Below, in pieces: positions 42,734 through 52,557 of a stretch of 64,000 bases of DNA. The DNA is from Teichococcus oryzae (GTDB taxonomy: Bacteria; Pseudomonadota; Alphaproteobacteria; Acetobacterales; Acetobacteraceae): NCBI RefSeq assembly GCF_008386565.1, contig NZ_VUKA01000001.1, positions 310,001 through 374,000 on the forward strand. The letters run 5' to 3'. Within the stretch, counting starts at the first letter, position 1. The number at the start of each line of letters is the position of its first letter. A program made the translations under genes and the position numbers. The notes below the pieces were generated by a model. That model was not told the DNA's origin and did no database searches. It saw only the letters and a list, made by a program, of their open reading frames with translations.

Positions 42734-43585
42734 ATGCCCCTGATCCTGATCGCATCCCCCAAAGGTGGCGTCGGCAAGACCACGCTGGCGGCCAACCTGG
42801 CCGACACCCTGCGCCGCCAGGGCCGTCCGACCCTGTTGCTGGACCTCGATCCGCAGAATGCCCTGCGCCTGCATTTCGGCATCCCGGTGCAGGATGGCGC
42901 CGGCTACATGGCGGACCGGGCCGCTCGGCCCGACTGGCGGGCGCATCTGCGCCAGGTGGCGCCGGGCCTGCTGCTTCTGCCGCATGGCGCCGTTGAGCTG
43001 CGCGCGGCGCTGGAGAACGCCCTGGCCATGGAGCATGACCCCGCGCTGCTGCTGGCGCCGCTGCGCGAGATGCTGGCCGATCCCTCGGTGCTGGTGGTGG
43101 CCGACCTGCCGCCCGGCCCGTCGGCCGCCCTGCAGGCCACGGCGCCGTTCGCCAGCCTGGTGCTGACCGTGCTGCAAAGCGAGGCGATCAGCGCCGCGAT
43201 GCTGGCGGAGGTCGAAAGCGGCCGCTTCCTGGGCAGCGGCACCCTGCCGGCGCTTTTTGCCGGCCGGCTGCATTTCCTGCTGAACGGCGTGGATCTGCAA
43301 TCGCGCCTGTCGCGCAGCACGGCCGAGACGGTGGCGCAGCATCTCGGCCCGCGGCTGCTGGGTGCCGTGTCGCGCGATGAAGCGCTGGCCGAGGCGCTGG
43401 CCTATCAGCGCCCCTTGCTGGACCACGCGCCGGCCAGCGCCGCCGCCGCCGATCTGCGGCAGGTCGCCGCGGCGGTGGAGGCGCTGCTTCCGGCACCCGT
43501 TGCCCGGCCCGTCCAGCCGGCAGCCCCGGCGCAGCCGCAACACGCGGCCGCCTTTCCCCTGACCGCCTCCCGCGGAGCCTGGTGA
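42734..43585 (+). CDS. bcsQ: BcsQ/ParA-like ATPase of the cellulose locus
   Basis: 283 residues: deviant Walker A PKGGVGKTT (9-17), LLLDLDPQNALRLHFG and VVADLPPGPS. This matches BcsQ (YhjQ), the MinD/ParA-type protein that localises cellulose synthesis to the cell pole in enterobacteria. The C-terminal 40 residues are an Ala/Pro-rich tail. It follows the proline-rich gene by 8 bases and is 7 bases before the synthase, so it is one transcript. Confidence 0.88.
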   Translation: MPLILIASPKGGVGKTTLAANLADTLRRQGRPTLLLDLDPQNALRLHFGIPVQDGAGYMADRAARPDWRAHLRQVAPGLLLLPHGAVELRAALENALAMEHDPALLLAPLREMLADPSVLVVADLPPGPSAALQATAPFASLVLTVLQSEAISAAMLAEVESGRFLGSGTLPALFAGRLHFLLNGVDLQSRLSRSTAETVAQHLGPRLLGAVSRDEALAEALAYQRPLLDHAPASAAAADLRQVAAAVEALLPAPVARPVQPAAPAQPQHAAAFPLTASRGAW

Positions 43586-43592
43586 CGACAAA

Positions 43593-46500
43593 ATGCGCGC
43601 CTTTTTCCGGACCCTGCTGCGTTTGAAAGCCACGGCGGTGGTTCTGTCCCTGATCGGCGGCCTGCTGGGCGTCACCTTTGTGGTTGCGCCGCTTGCGCCG
43701 GAGCACCAGGCATGGCTGGCGCTGGGCGGCTTCCTGGTCTTCCTGGCGATCAGCCGCGCGGAAGGGCGGGGCGCCATCTTCTTCCTGGTGATGCTCTCCA
43801 CCCTGATCTCGTCGCGCTACCTGTACTGGCGGCTGACCGAGACGCTCGATTATTCGGGCTATTTCTCGACCTTCTTCGGCACCGGCCTGCTGCTGGCCGA
43901 GATCTATGCAGTGATCGCGCTGCTGTTGTCCTACTTCCAGCAGCTCTGGCCGCTGGACCGCCGGCCCGTGCCGCTGCCCGCCGACCCGGCCGATTGGCCC
44001 ACCGTGGATGTCTTCATCCCCAGCTACAACGAGCCGCTCGAGGTGGTGAAGCCGGCGATCTATGGCGCGATGGCGATGGACTGGCCGCGCGACAAGATGA
44101 ACATCTATGTGCTGGATGACGGGCGGCGCGACGACTTCCGGCAGTTCTGCGAGGAAGCCGGCGTCGGCTACATGATCCGCCCGGACAACAAGGGCGCCAA
44201 GGCCGGCAACATCAACCACGCCACCGCCAAGACGAGTGGCGAATACATCGTCATCTTCGATTGCGACCACGTGGCCACGCGCGCCTTCCTGCAGATGACC
44301 ATCGGCTGGATGATGCGCGACCGTGGCATCGGCATGCTGCAAACGCCGCATCATTTCTATTCGCCCGATCCCTTCGAGCGGAACCTCGCCTCCGGCCGCC
44401 GCGTGCCGAATGAGGGGCTGCTGTTCTACGGCCTGGTGCAGCAGGGCAACGATCTGTGGAACGCCACCTTCTTCTGCGGCTCCTGCGCGGTGCTGCGCCG
44501 GACCGCGTTGCTGCAGGTGGGCGGCGTGCCGACCGAGACGGTGACCGAGGATTGCCACTGCTCCCTGAAGATGCAGCGGCTGGGATGGCGGACGGCCTAT
44601 CTGCGGGTGCCGCTCGCGGCCGGGCTGGCGACGGACCGGCTGATCTCGCATATCGGCCAGCGCATGCGCTGGGCGCGCGGCATGGTGCAGATCTTCCGCA
44701 TCGATAACCCGCTGCTCGGGCCCGGCCTGAAGCTGCATCAGCGGCTTTGCTACATGAACGCCCAGTGGCACTTCCTGTTCCCGCTGCCGCGCTTCGTGTT
44801 CCTGACCGCGCCGCTGGCTTTCCTGCTGTTCGGGCAGAACATGATCGCGGCCTCGCCGCTCGCCATTCTGGCCTATGCCGGGCCGCACATCGTCCACTCG
44901 ATCGGCACCAACAGCCGGCTTCAGGGCAAGGTGCGCCACAGCTTCTGGTCCGAGATCTACGAGACGGTGCTGACCCTTTATCTGCTGCCGGTGGTGCTGG
45001 CGACGTTGTTCGACCCGCGCAAGGGGAAGTTCAACGTCACCGACAAGGGCGGCATCCTGGCCGAGGGCTATTTCGATTTCCGCGCCGTGGCCGCCAATTT
45101 CGTGCTGGCCCTGGTGCTGGCCCTCGGCCTCGCCAGCGGCGTGGTCGGCATGGTGCTCCATCCCTGGGGCAGCCTGGAATTCCAGGCCTATGCGCTGAAC
45201 TCCTTCTGGGTGGTGCTGTCGCTGGCCATCGTGATGGTGGGGCTGGCCGTGGGCCGCGAGCGCCGGCAGGTGCGCGAGCGCCATCGCGTGCATGCGAAGC
45301 TTCCCGTGGCCGTGCTGCTGCCCGATGGCACCCGGCTGGAAGGCGAAAGCCACGACGTTTCGCTGGGCGGGGCCGCCGTGACGGTGAAGGGGGCTTCCGG
45401 CCTCGCCGCGGCGCTGCGCGTGAAGATGGAGTTCGACATTGGGCCCGACCGCCTTGCCATCCCCTGCGAGGTGATGCGCGGCGAGCAGGACCGCCTGCAG
45501 GTCCGCTTCACGCCCGAGGCGCTTCTGGATGAAGGCAACATCGTGCGGGTCGTGCTGGGCCGCGCGGATTCTTGGCTGGACTGGGACCATGTGCGGCCGG
45601 ATCGCCCGCTGCGGGCCCTTTGGGAGGTTGCGGTGAGCATCGGTGGGTTGTTCCGTGGCGACAGCCAGCTTTCCTTGCGCGGCCGGCGGGAGCGCCGCGC
45701 GCGCGCCCGTGCCGCCGCGGCGGCCGCGGCCAAGGCAGCCGCCGCCGCCGTGCCGAAGCCGATGCCCGTGGGTGGCAAGAGCCGCCGCATGGCCGGGCTG
45801 CTGTTGATCGCGGGCTCCGGGCTGGGCCTGGCGGTTCCGGCCCAGGCGCAGCGGCCGCCGCCGGCTTCGCCACCCGCCGCCGCGCCATCCTTGCCACCCC
45901 TGGCGCCGGCGCCGCTTGCCGCCCCGGCGCCGCAGCCGGCGGCGGACCCTTTCGCCCCGCCGGCCCCCGCCGCCATTCCGTCCAGCACGGCGCGGGTTGA
46001 AAGCCGCACGCTGCGGCAGCTCGGCCTTGGCGGCCCCATGCAGCTGCGCGGCACCGCCGACCTGCAGGGCGTGTTGTTCGGCATCCGCGCCAATGAAGTG
46101 GTCACCGGCGCCAAGCTGGTTCTGCAGGGCGCCACCAGCCCGTCCCTGATCCCCGACCTCAGCCAGATCGCCGTGACGCTGAACGAGCAGTTCGTCGGCA
46201 CCATCGCGCCCGACCGGACCCGGCCGACCATCGGCCCGCTCGAATTCCCGATCAACCCGGTTTACTTCGCCGATGCCAACCGGCTGAATTTCCGTTTCAC
46301 CGGCCGCTACACGCAGGAATGCAACGACCCGATGTCGGGCCTGCTATGGGCCACCATCTCCGACCTTTCGACGTTGCAGCTGACCTTCGAGCACCTGCCG
46401 CTGCCGCGCGACCTGGCCCGCCTGCCGGAGCCCTTCTTCGACCCGCGCCTGCGCAACGAGAAGCTCGTCCTGCCGGTGGTCATGCCCGACAATCCCGGCA

Positions 46501-48131
46501 ACGACCTGCTGCGGGCCGCCGCCATCGCCTCCTCCTGGTTCGCGGTGCAGGCGGATTACCGTGGCTCGGAATTCCCGGTCAGCACGGCGGTGCCGCCGCG
46601 CGGCAATGCCATGGTGGTCCTTGCCGGCAATGAATCCGTGCCCGGCATCAGCCTGCCACGGATGGATGGGCCCACCCTGGCGATCGTGCCCAACCCGGTG
46701 GACCCGCAGGCCGTGCTGCTGGTGGTTGGCGGCCGCACCGGCAGCGAGGCCGCCATGGCGGCCCAGGCCCTGGCCGCCGGCAAGCAGGCCTTGTCCGGCG
46801 AGATCGCGCTGGTGCAGGCGCCGGACCTGCCGCCGCGCGCGCCCTATGACGCGCCGCGCTGGATCCGCACCGACCGGCCCGTGCGCTTCGGCGAGCTGAT
46901 GGACCCGTCCGAGCTGCAAAGCTACGGCTTCGCGCCCGGCGCCATTTCCATTCCGTTCCGCACCGCGCCCGACCTGTACACCTGGCGCGACCGTTCCCTG
47001 CCGGTGAACGTGAAGTTCCGCGCCCCGCCCGGTCCGGTCACCGATGTGTCGGTTTCGCGGATCGATGCCACGCTGAACAACGTTTACCTCAAATCCTTCC
47101 CGTTGCAGGCCGCCGAGCCGAGCTGGCCGTGGAACTGGATCGCGCGCCGGACCGGCATCGGCACCGTGCCCGATGTCGGGGAAGGCGAGGTGTCGCTGCC
47201 GCCCTACCTGATCTTCGGCCAGAACGAGCTGGGCCTGCGCTTCGACATGCGGCCAATGAACCGCGGCGACTGCGTGGCCATCCCGGCCGATGTGCGCGCC
47301 TCCATCGACCCGGACAGCACCATTGACCTGTCGCGGGGCTACCGCTTCGCCGAGTTGCCGAACCTCGCCTTCTTCGTTGGCTCGGGTTTTCCCTTCACCA
47401 AGATGGCGGACCTGTCCTCCACCGCGGCCGTGCTGCCGGATCGTCCGAACACGCTGGAGGTTTCCAGCTTCCTGACCATGCTGGGCCGCCTTTCGGCCAA
47501 TGTCGGCCACGCCGCCACCGGCATCCAGGTGGTGCGCGCGGCGGCGCTGGAGCAGGTGGCGGACAAGGAATTGCTGGTGATCGGCGCGCTGGGCCGCCAA
47601 CCGGCGCTGGCCGCGCTGATGGGCCGGGACGGCGCGCTGCGCATCGACGGCAACCGGGTTTCGCTGGCTGTTCCCGACATGCTGGGCGGTTTCCGGAACC
47701 TGTTCCTGAGCGACGATGCGCGCCAGGAGCGCCAGCACGCCGAGGCATTGCTGGCTTCCCCGGGGGAGGGCACCGGCATGCTGGCCGGCTTTGAAAGCCC
47801 GCTGCGCGCCGGCCGTTCCGTGCTGGCGCTGTCGGGCACCACGCCGCAGGGCATGGAGGCCATGCTGGCCGTGCTCGGGGATCATGACCAGCAGGCGCGC
47901 ATCCAGGGCGACCTGGCGCTGCTGTCCGGCGGCCGCGTCGACTCCTTCAAGGTCGGCGGCAACTACAATGTCGGCTCGCTGCCGCTGCATCTGTGGCCGC
48001 AATACTGGTTCGGCAAGCGGCCCGACCTACTGCTGGCGCTGGCCATGCTGGCGGCGCTTTGCGTGGCCACGCCCACTTACTGGCTGCTGCGCCGCCGCGC
48101 CGCGCTTCGCCTGAGGACCCGGACGCAATGA
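43593..48131 (+). CDS. Fused cellulose synthase catalytic and BcsB subunits (BcsA-BcsB, AcsAB type)
   Basis: 1512 residues in one frame. Residues 1-720 are BcsA: transmembrane helices, a GT2 domain with DDG (about 175), DCD (about 223), TED (D about 320) and QRMRW (about 356), more helices, then a PilZ domain with RERHR and DVSLGG for cyclic di-GMP binding. An Ala/Arg-rich linker leads to a signal-like helix (about 733-753: MAGLLLIAGSGLGLAVPAQA) and the periplasmic BcsB region with carbohydrate-binding and flavodoxin-like domains, ending in a transmembrane anchor. It polymerises UDP-glucose and feeds the chain to BcsC. Komagataeibacter AcsAB (about 1550 aa) has the same fusion. Confidence 0.96.
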   Translation: MRAFFRTLLRLKATAVVLSLIGGLLGVTFVVAPLAPEHQAWLALGGFLVFLAISRAEGRGAIFFLVMLSTLISSRYLYWRLTETLDYSGYFSTFFGTGLLLAEIYAVIALLLSYFQQLWPLDRRPVPLPADPADWPTVDVFIPSYNEPLEVVKPAIYGAMAMDWPRDKMNIYVLDDGRRDDFRQFCEEAGVGYMIRPDNKGAKAGNINHATAKTSGEYIVIFDCDHVATRAFLQMTIGWMMRDRGIGMLQTPHHFYSPDPFERNLASGRRVPNEGLLFYGLVQQGNDLWNATFFCGSCAVLRRTALLQVGGVPTETVTEDCHCSLKMQRLGWRTAYLRVPLAAGLATDRLISHIGQRMRWARGMVQIFRIDNPLLGPGLKLHQRLCYMNAQWHFLFPLPRFVFLTAPLAFLLFGQNMIAASPLAILAYAGPHIVHSIGTNSRLQGKVRHSFWSEIYETVLTLYLLPVVLATLFDPRKGKFNVTDKGGILAEGYFDFRAVAANFVLALVLALGLASGVVGMVLHPWGSLEFQAYALNSFWVVLSLAIVMVGLAVGRERRQVRERHRVHAKLPVAVLLPDGTRLEGESHDVSLGGAAVTVKGASGLAAALRVKMEFDIGPDRLAIPCEVMRGEQDRLQVRFTPEALLDEGNIVRVVLGRADSWLDWDHVRPDRPLRALWEVAVSIGGLFRGDSQLSLRGRRERRARARAAAAAAAKAAAAAVPKPMPVGGKSRRMAGLLLIAGSGLGLAVPAQAQRPPPASPPAAAPSLPPLAPAPLAAPAPQPAADPFAPPAPAAIPSSTARVESRTLRQLGLGGPMQLRGTADLQGVLFGIRANEVVTGAKLVLQGATSPSLIPDLSQIAVTLNEQFVGTIAPDRTRPTIGPLEFPINPVYFADANRLNFRFTGRYTQECNDPMSGLLWATISDLSTLQLTFEHLPLPRDLARLPEPFFDPRLRNEKLVLPVVMPDNPGNDLLRAAAIASSWFAVQADYRGSEFPVSTAVPPRGNAMVVLAGNESVPGISLPRMDGPTLAIVPNPVDPQAVLLVVGGRTGSEAAMAAQALAAGKQALSGEIALVQAPDLPPRAPYDAPRWIRTDRPVRFGELMDPSELQSYGFAPGAISIPFRTAPDLYTWRDRSLPVNVKFRAPPGPVTDVSVSRIDATLNNVYLKSFPLQAAEPSWPWNWIARRTGIGTVPDVGEGEVSLPPYLIFGQNELGLRFDMRPMNRGDCVAIPADVRASIDPDSTIDLSRGYRFAELPNLAFFVGSGFPFTKMADLSSTAAVLPDRPNTLEVSSFLTMLGRLSANVGHAATGIQVVRAAALEQVADKELLVIGALGRQPALAALMGRDGALRIDGNRVSLAVPDMLGGFRNLFLSDDARQERQHAEALLASPGEGTGMLAGFESPLRAGRSVLALSGTTPQGMEAMLAVLGDHDQQARIQGDLALLSGGRVDSFKVGGNYNVGSLPLHLWPQYWFGKRPDLLLALAMLAALCVATPTYWLLRRRAALRLRTRTQ

Positions 48132-51100
48132 TCTCGCCCCGCACCCGGCTTCTGGCCAGCGCGTTGTCCGTGGCATTGGCGCCGATGCTGGCTTCCGGCC
48201 CGGCGGCGGCGCAAAGCAATGCCGTGTCCGTGCTGATGGAGCAGGCGGAATACTGGCGCGCCCAGAACCGCCCCGAACGCGCCCTGCAGACGCTGGAACG
48301 CGTGCTGGCGGTCGATCCCAACAACATCGGTGCGCTGTCGGCGGCCGCGCAGGCCCATGCGGAGGCCGGAAACCGCACGGCGGCGGAAAGCTATCTGGCC
48401 CGGCTGCGGCAATTGGCGCCGGCCGACCCGCGGGTGACCGGCGCTTCCCGTTCGGTGCGTGGCGCAACGGCCGATCCGGCGGTTCTGGCGGAGGCGCGGC
48501 GGCTGGCCCAGGCCGGCCAGCAGGCGCAGGCCGTGGAGCGCTACCGGCAGATCTTCGGCGGCGAAACCCCGCCCGACAGCTACGCCATCGAATACTACCA
48601 GACCCTGGCGGGCACCGAGCAGGGCTACGACGCCGCGCGGGATGCCATGGAGCGGCTGGCCGAGGCCAATCCGGGCAATCGCCGCCTGGCCCTGGCCTAT
48701 GCCCAGATCCTGACCTACCGCGAAGGCTCCCGCGCCGAGGGCGTGCGGCGGCTGCAGAACCTGTCCCGGCAGCCCGACACGGCGAACAATGCCCGCGCCG
48801 CGCTGCGGGACGCGCTGCTCTGGGAAGGCCCCGATCCCGCCGCGGCGCCGGAGATCGAGCAATATCTGCGCGACAACCCGAATGATCCCGCCCTGGCCAG
48901 GCGGCTGGAGGAAATCCGCAATCCGCCGCCGGGCGCGGTGGACACCGTGGGCCAAGCCCGCATGCAGGGCTTCAACGCCCTGAACGCCGGGCGGCTGGCC
49001 GAGGCTGCGCAGCAATTCGAGGCGGTGCTGGAGCAGCAGCCCGGCGATGCCGATGCCAAGGGCGGCCTTGGCCTGGTGCGACTGCGCCAGGGCCGCACCG
49101 CCGATGCGCGCCGCCTGCTGGGGGAGGCCATCGCCGCCGACCCGCAGGAAGGCCGCCGCAAATGGGGCCAGGCGCTCGATGGTGCCAACTTCACCAGCCA
49201 GGTGACGCAGGCGCGCAACCTGATCCAGCGCGGGCAGGCCGACCAGGCCGAAGCCATCCTCCAGCGCGCCGTGCAGCGCGATGGTGGGGAACGGGCCGAT
49301 GCCGAGGCGCTGCTCGGCGATCTGGCGCTGCAACGCAATGATCCGGCGGGGGCCGAGCAGCGCTACCGCGCCGCCCTGGCGCGGCGGCCCGATCTGGCGC
49401 CCGCCCTGGCCGGCCTGTACGACGCCCTGCAGCAACAGGGCCGTTTCGCGGAAGCCGAGCAACTGGCCGAGCGTCGCGGCGGCCGCTTCGCCAGCACCGT
49501 CGGTGCGCGCCGCGCCGAATCGCTGCGGGCCGAGGCCAGCCGCGCCACGGACCCGCAATCCGCCGTAGCCCTGCTGCGCGCGGCGCAAGCCTCCGATCCG
49601 GAAAATCCATGGATCCGGCTGGATCTTGCACGCAGCCTGGCGCGTCAGGGCCAGGCTGCGGAAGGCAGCCTTCTGGTCAACGAACTGGCCGCGGGTGGCA
49701 AGGCCGAGGCGCTGCATGCCGCGGCGCTGTTCGCCACCGAGCAGGGCAACACCCGCCAGGCGGCGCAGTTGATCGAGCGCATCCCCGTGCGGCTGCGCAG
49801 CGCCGACCAGACCCGGCTGCTGCGCCAGACGCAGATCCAGGCGGAGGTCGCCGCCGCCGCCGGGCTGGCATCCTATGGCCGGGCCGACGAGGCGCGGCGC
49901 CGCCTGCTGACCCTGGCCGCGCGGCCGGATCCGACAGGCGAGACCGCCGCGCAGGTGGTGCGCAGCCTGGGCGAGATGGGTGACACCGCTGGCGCCACGG
50001 AAGCGGCGCGGGTGGGGCTGGCGGTCAACCGCAACGCCCCGCCAGCCGGGCGCATCGTTCTGGCCAATGCCCTGCTCGCCGGCGGGCTGGAGCAGGAGGC
50101 GGCCCTGGTCGCCAGCCAGATCAGCCAGGACAGCCGCCTGACCGCCGATGAGCAGCGGCAGCTCGCCAGCCTACGGGCCGGCGCCGCCATCCGCGCCAGC
50201 GACCGGCTGAACGAGGAAGGCCAGCAGGCCGCCGCCTATGACCGCCTGGCTCCGGCCCTGGCGCAGGACCCGCAGAACCCGGATGCCAATCTGGCGCTGG
50301 CGCGGCTCTACCAGGGCGCGCGGGAGCCACGGCAGGCGCAGCGCATCGCCGAGGCGGTGCTGGGCCGCGATCCCCGCAACATCGATGCGCGGGTGGCCGC
50401 CGCCGACGCGGCGATCGCCGCCGGCCAGTTGTCGCGCGCCGCGGCCCTGCTGGATGAGGGGCGCGGCTTCGCGCCCAATGATCCGCGGCTGAGCCTGCTG
50501 GAAGCGCGGCTGGCCCGCGCCGGCGGCGATGGCAGGCGGGCGCGGCGGGCGCTGCTTCTCGCGGCGGAACAGCGGCGCGGACAGCTTGGCGCCAGCGGTG
50601 GCGGCTTCGCGCCGGGCGCCACGGCCTTTCCGCAGGCTGCCTCGGGCGCGGAGCCGGCGGCGCCGGGGCAGGGGGGCAATCCCTTCCGCCGCATCTCGCT
50701 GGCCGGGCCTGGGCCGGTGGGCCAGGGCCTTGGCACCGGCACCACGATGCTGGCGGCCGATCCGATGCTGGCGGAGATCAACCGCGAGTTGGCGGTGGTG
50801 GAGGATGACGTGGCGCCGCGCGTGACGCCGGGCTTCGCCTTCCGCACCCGCTCGGGCGAGGCGGGGCTGGATCAGCTGACCGAGTTCGGCGCCGGCGCGG
50901 AAGTGTCCACCGCCATGCCGGGAGCGGGCGGGCGGATCTCCCTGCGGGCGCAGGCGGTCAACATCGATGCCGGCAGCATCAGCCAGGATACCGGCACGCT
51001 GCGCCGCTTCGGCGGCAACGCGCTCAGCCTGCCAGGCCAGAACACCGCCATCACGCCGGCCCAGGCGCGGGGCCTGACCCCTGCCGACAGTTCGGCGGCC

Positions 51101-51934
51101 GGCGTCAGCCTGGCACTGGGCTACACGCGGGACAATTTCGCGCTTGATATCGGTTCCTCGCCACTCGGCTTCCGCAAGCAGAACCTGCTGGGCGGCGTCG
51201 AGGTGGCGCCGGCGCTGAGCAGCAGCCTGCGCCTGCGCGTCACGGCCGAGCGGCGCGCCATGACCGACACCATGTTGTCCTGGGCCGGCATGCGCGATCC
51301 GGTTTCCGGCCAGCTCTGGGGCGGCGTGGTGCGCAACACCGCCCGCGGCCAGTTCGAGATCAGCGCCGGCGACACGAATTTCTATGTCGGCGGTGGATAT
51401 TCGACGATCGAGGGCGACGGCGTGGCCGACAACACCCGGATCGAGGCCGGGGCCGGGCTCAGCCATGCGCTGTTCCGCACCGCCGATGCGGAGCTCGTCA
51501 CCGGGCTGGACCTTGTCTACCAGTCCTATGACAAGAACCTGCGCCTCTTCACCCTGGGCCATGGCGGCTATTACAGCCCGCAATCCTATGTGGGGGCGAC
51601 CATTCCGCTGGATTACCGCGCCCGCGCCGGGCTGCTCAGCTATCGCCTTGGCGGCACGGTCGGCATCGCGTCCTGGCGGGAGGACCGCGCGGCCTTCTTC
51701 CCGACCGATGGCGGCAGGCAATCCCAGCTGGAGGCGCTGGCGGCGGCGGACCCGACGATCACCGCGTTTTATCCCGGCCAGTCCCAGACAGGCTTCACGG
51801 GCGGGCTGCGCGGCGACCTGGAATACGAGGTCACGCCGGTGCTGCGCCTCGGCGCCGCGCTGCGCTATGACAAATCGGCGGATTGGAGCGAGGCGCGCGG
51901 CCTGATCTATGCGCGCTACCGCCTGGACCAGTAA
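48128..51934 (+). CDS. bcsC: Cellulose synthase outer-membrane export protein BcsC
   Basis: 1268 residues from ATG 48128, overlapping the synthase stop by four bases. A signal peptide ends near AAAQ (about 29). Residues 30-880 are TPR-like helical repeats (for example QAEYWRAQNRPERALQTLERVL, ALNAGRLAEAAQQFEAVLEQQPGDADAKGGLG). The last 340 residues form the BcsC C-terminal beta-barrel, with GFAFRTRSGEAGLDQLTEFG and the end LRYDKSADWSEARGLIYARYRL. It conducts the glucan through periplasm and outer membrane. Confidence 0.96.
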   Translation: MISPRTRLLASALSVALAPMLASGPAAAQSNAVSVLMEQAEYWRAQNRPERALQTLERVLAVDPNNIGALSAAAQAHAEAGNRTAAESYLARLRQLAPADPRVTGASRSVRGATADPAVLAEARRLAQAGQQAQAVERYRQIFGGETPPDSYAIEYYQTLAGTEQGYDAARDAMERLAEANPGNRRLALAYAQILTYREGSRAEGVRRLQNLSRQPDTANNARAALRDALLWEGPDPAAAPEIEQYLRDNPNDPALARRLEEIRNPPPGAVDTVGQARMQGFNALNAGRLAEAAQQFEAVLEQQPGDADAKGGLGLVRLRQGRTADARRLLGEAIAADPQEGRRKWGQALDGANFTSQVTQARNLIQRGQADQAEAILQRAVQRDGGERADAEALLGDLALQRNDPAGAEQRYRAALARRPDLAPALAGLYDALQQQGRFAEAEQLAERRGGRFASTVGARRAESLRAEASRATDPQSAVALLRAAQASDPENPWIRLDLARSLARQGQAAEGSLLVNELAAGGKAEALHAAALFATEQGNTRQAAQLIERIPVRLRSADQTRLLRQTQIQAEVAAAAGLASYGRADEARRRLLTLAARPDPTGETAAQVVRSLGEMGDTAGATEAARVGLAVNRNAPPAGRIVLANALLAGGLEQEAALVASQISQDSRLTADEQRQLASLRAGAAIRASDRLNEEGQQAAAYDRLAPALAQDPQNPDANLALARLYQGAREPRQAQRIAEAVLGRDPRNIDARVAAADAAIAAGQLSRAAALLDEGRGFAPNDPRLSLLEARLARAGGDGRRARRALLLAAEQRRGQLGASGGGFAPGATAFPQAASGAEPAAPGQGGNPFRRISLAGPGPVGQGLGTGTTMLAADPMLAEINRELAVVEDDVAPRVTPGFAFRTRSGEAGLDQLTEFGAGAEVSTAMPGAGGRISLRAQAVNIDAGSISQDTGTLRRFGGNALSLPGQNTAITPAQARGLTPADSSAAGVSLALGYTRDNFALDIGSSPLGFRKQNLLGGVEVAPALSSSLRLRVTAERRAMTDTMLSWAGMRDPVSGQLWGGVVRNTARGQFEISAGDTNFYVGGGYSTIEGDGVADNTRIEAGAGLSHALFRTADAELVTGLDLVYQSYDKNLRLFTLGHGGYYSPQSYVGATIPLDYRARAGLLSYRLGGTVGIASWREDRAAFFPTDGGRQSQLEALAAADPTITAFYPGQSQTGFTGGLRGDLEYEVTPVLRLGAALRYDKSADWSEARGLIYARYRLDQ

Positions 51935-51983
51935 GCCCGGACTGGCCGGTGAAGCGGAAGGAAACTGCGTGGAGGCTCGAGCG

Positions 51984-52448
51984 ATGACCGATTCCGCCGC
52001 CCTGATCTATCTGGCGCGGCGGGATGTCAGTCCGCAATGGCGCGGCTTCCTGCAGGCGCTGATCGGCACGCTGGGCGCCAACATGGACATGGCGGGGCGG
52101 AACGCCCTGCTGCGCGCCGTGGGCGGGCGGATGGCAGCCGACGCGCCCCTCCGCACCGCCGCCACGCTGGAGGAGCTGGAACTGGCCATGAACGAGGCGC
52201 TGGGCGCCATGGCCTGGGGTTATCTCTCGCTGCGCCTCGACGAGACGGACCGCAGCCTGCGGCTGGTGCATGCCGCGCTGCCCTGCATCCCGGCGCCGGG
52301 CGACCCGGAGGGGGCCTGGCTGGCCGAGGTGCTGGAAGGGCTCTACGACACCTGGCTGACGGTGCAGCAGGGCGGAGCGTCGGCCGGTGTCCGGCTTGCC
52401 CTGGTGCAGGCGGCACCGGGCCACGCCGTGTTCCGCTTCGGCGGCTGA
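51984..52448 (+). CDS. bcsD: Cellulose synthase subunit BcsD
   Basis: 154 residues with GGAGG 8 bases before the ATG. FLQALIGTLGANMDMAGRNALLRAVGGRMA and LEELELAMNEALGAMAWGYLSLRLDE match BcsD/AxCeSD, which forms periplasmic or sub-membrane cylinders that guide crystalline cellulose export. The C-terminal part holds EVLEGLYDTWLTVQQGG. It is the last gene of the locus, 49 bases after bcsC. It is the mark of a crystalline-cellulose type system. Confidence 0.92.
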   Translation: MTDSAALIYLARRDVSPQWRGFLQALIGTLGANMDMAGRNALLRAVGGRMAADAPLRTAATLEELELAMNEALGAMAWGYLSLRLDETDRSLRLVHAALPCIPAPGDPEGAWLAEVLEGLYDTWLTVQQGGASAGVRLALVQAAPGHAVFRFGG

Positions 52449-52449
52449 C

Positions 52450-52480
52450 CGCCCGGATCATTCCCCCATGATTCCGGGCG
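52450..52480 (+). terminator. Hairpin after bcsD
   Basis: CGCCCGGATCAT (52450-52461) can pair with ATGATTCCGGGCG (52468-52480), with one bulged base. No T-run follows, but it separates the cellulose locus from the transhydrogenase genes. Confidence 0.5.
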
Positions 52481-52557
52481 ATAGGATTAGCTTGTCGCAT
52501 CCGGCATCGTTGTTCATCTTCCACGCCCAATAGACCAAGTCGTGGAGGACGAGCCGG

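Noticed and set aside
43188-45590. 800-codon open frame on the minus strand
   Set aside because: It lies opposite bcsQ and the catalytic part of the cellulose synthase and has shadow-like composition (His/Gln/Arg-rich).
46344-48002. 552-codon open frame on the minus strand
   Set aside because: It is antisense to the BcsB region, with no recognisable domain.
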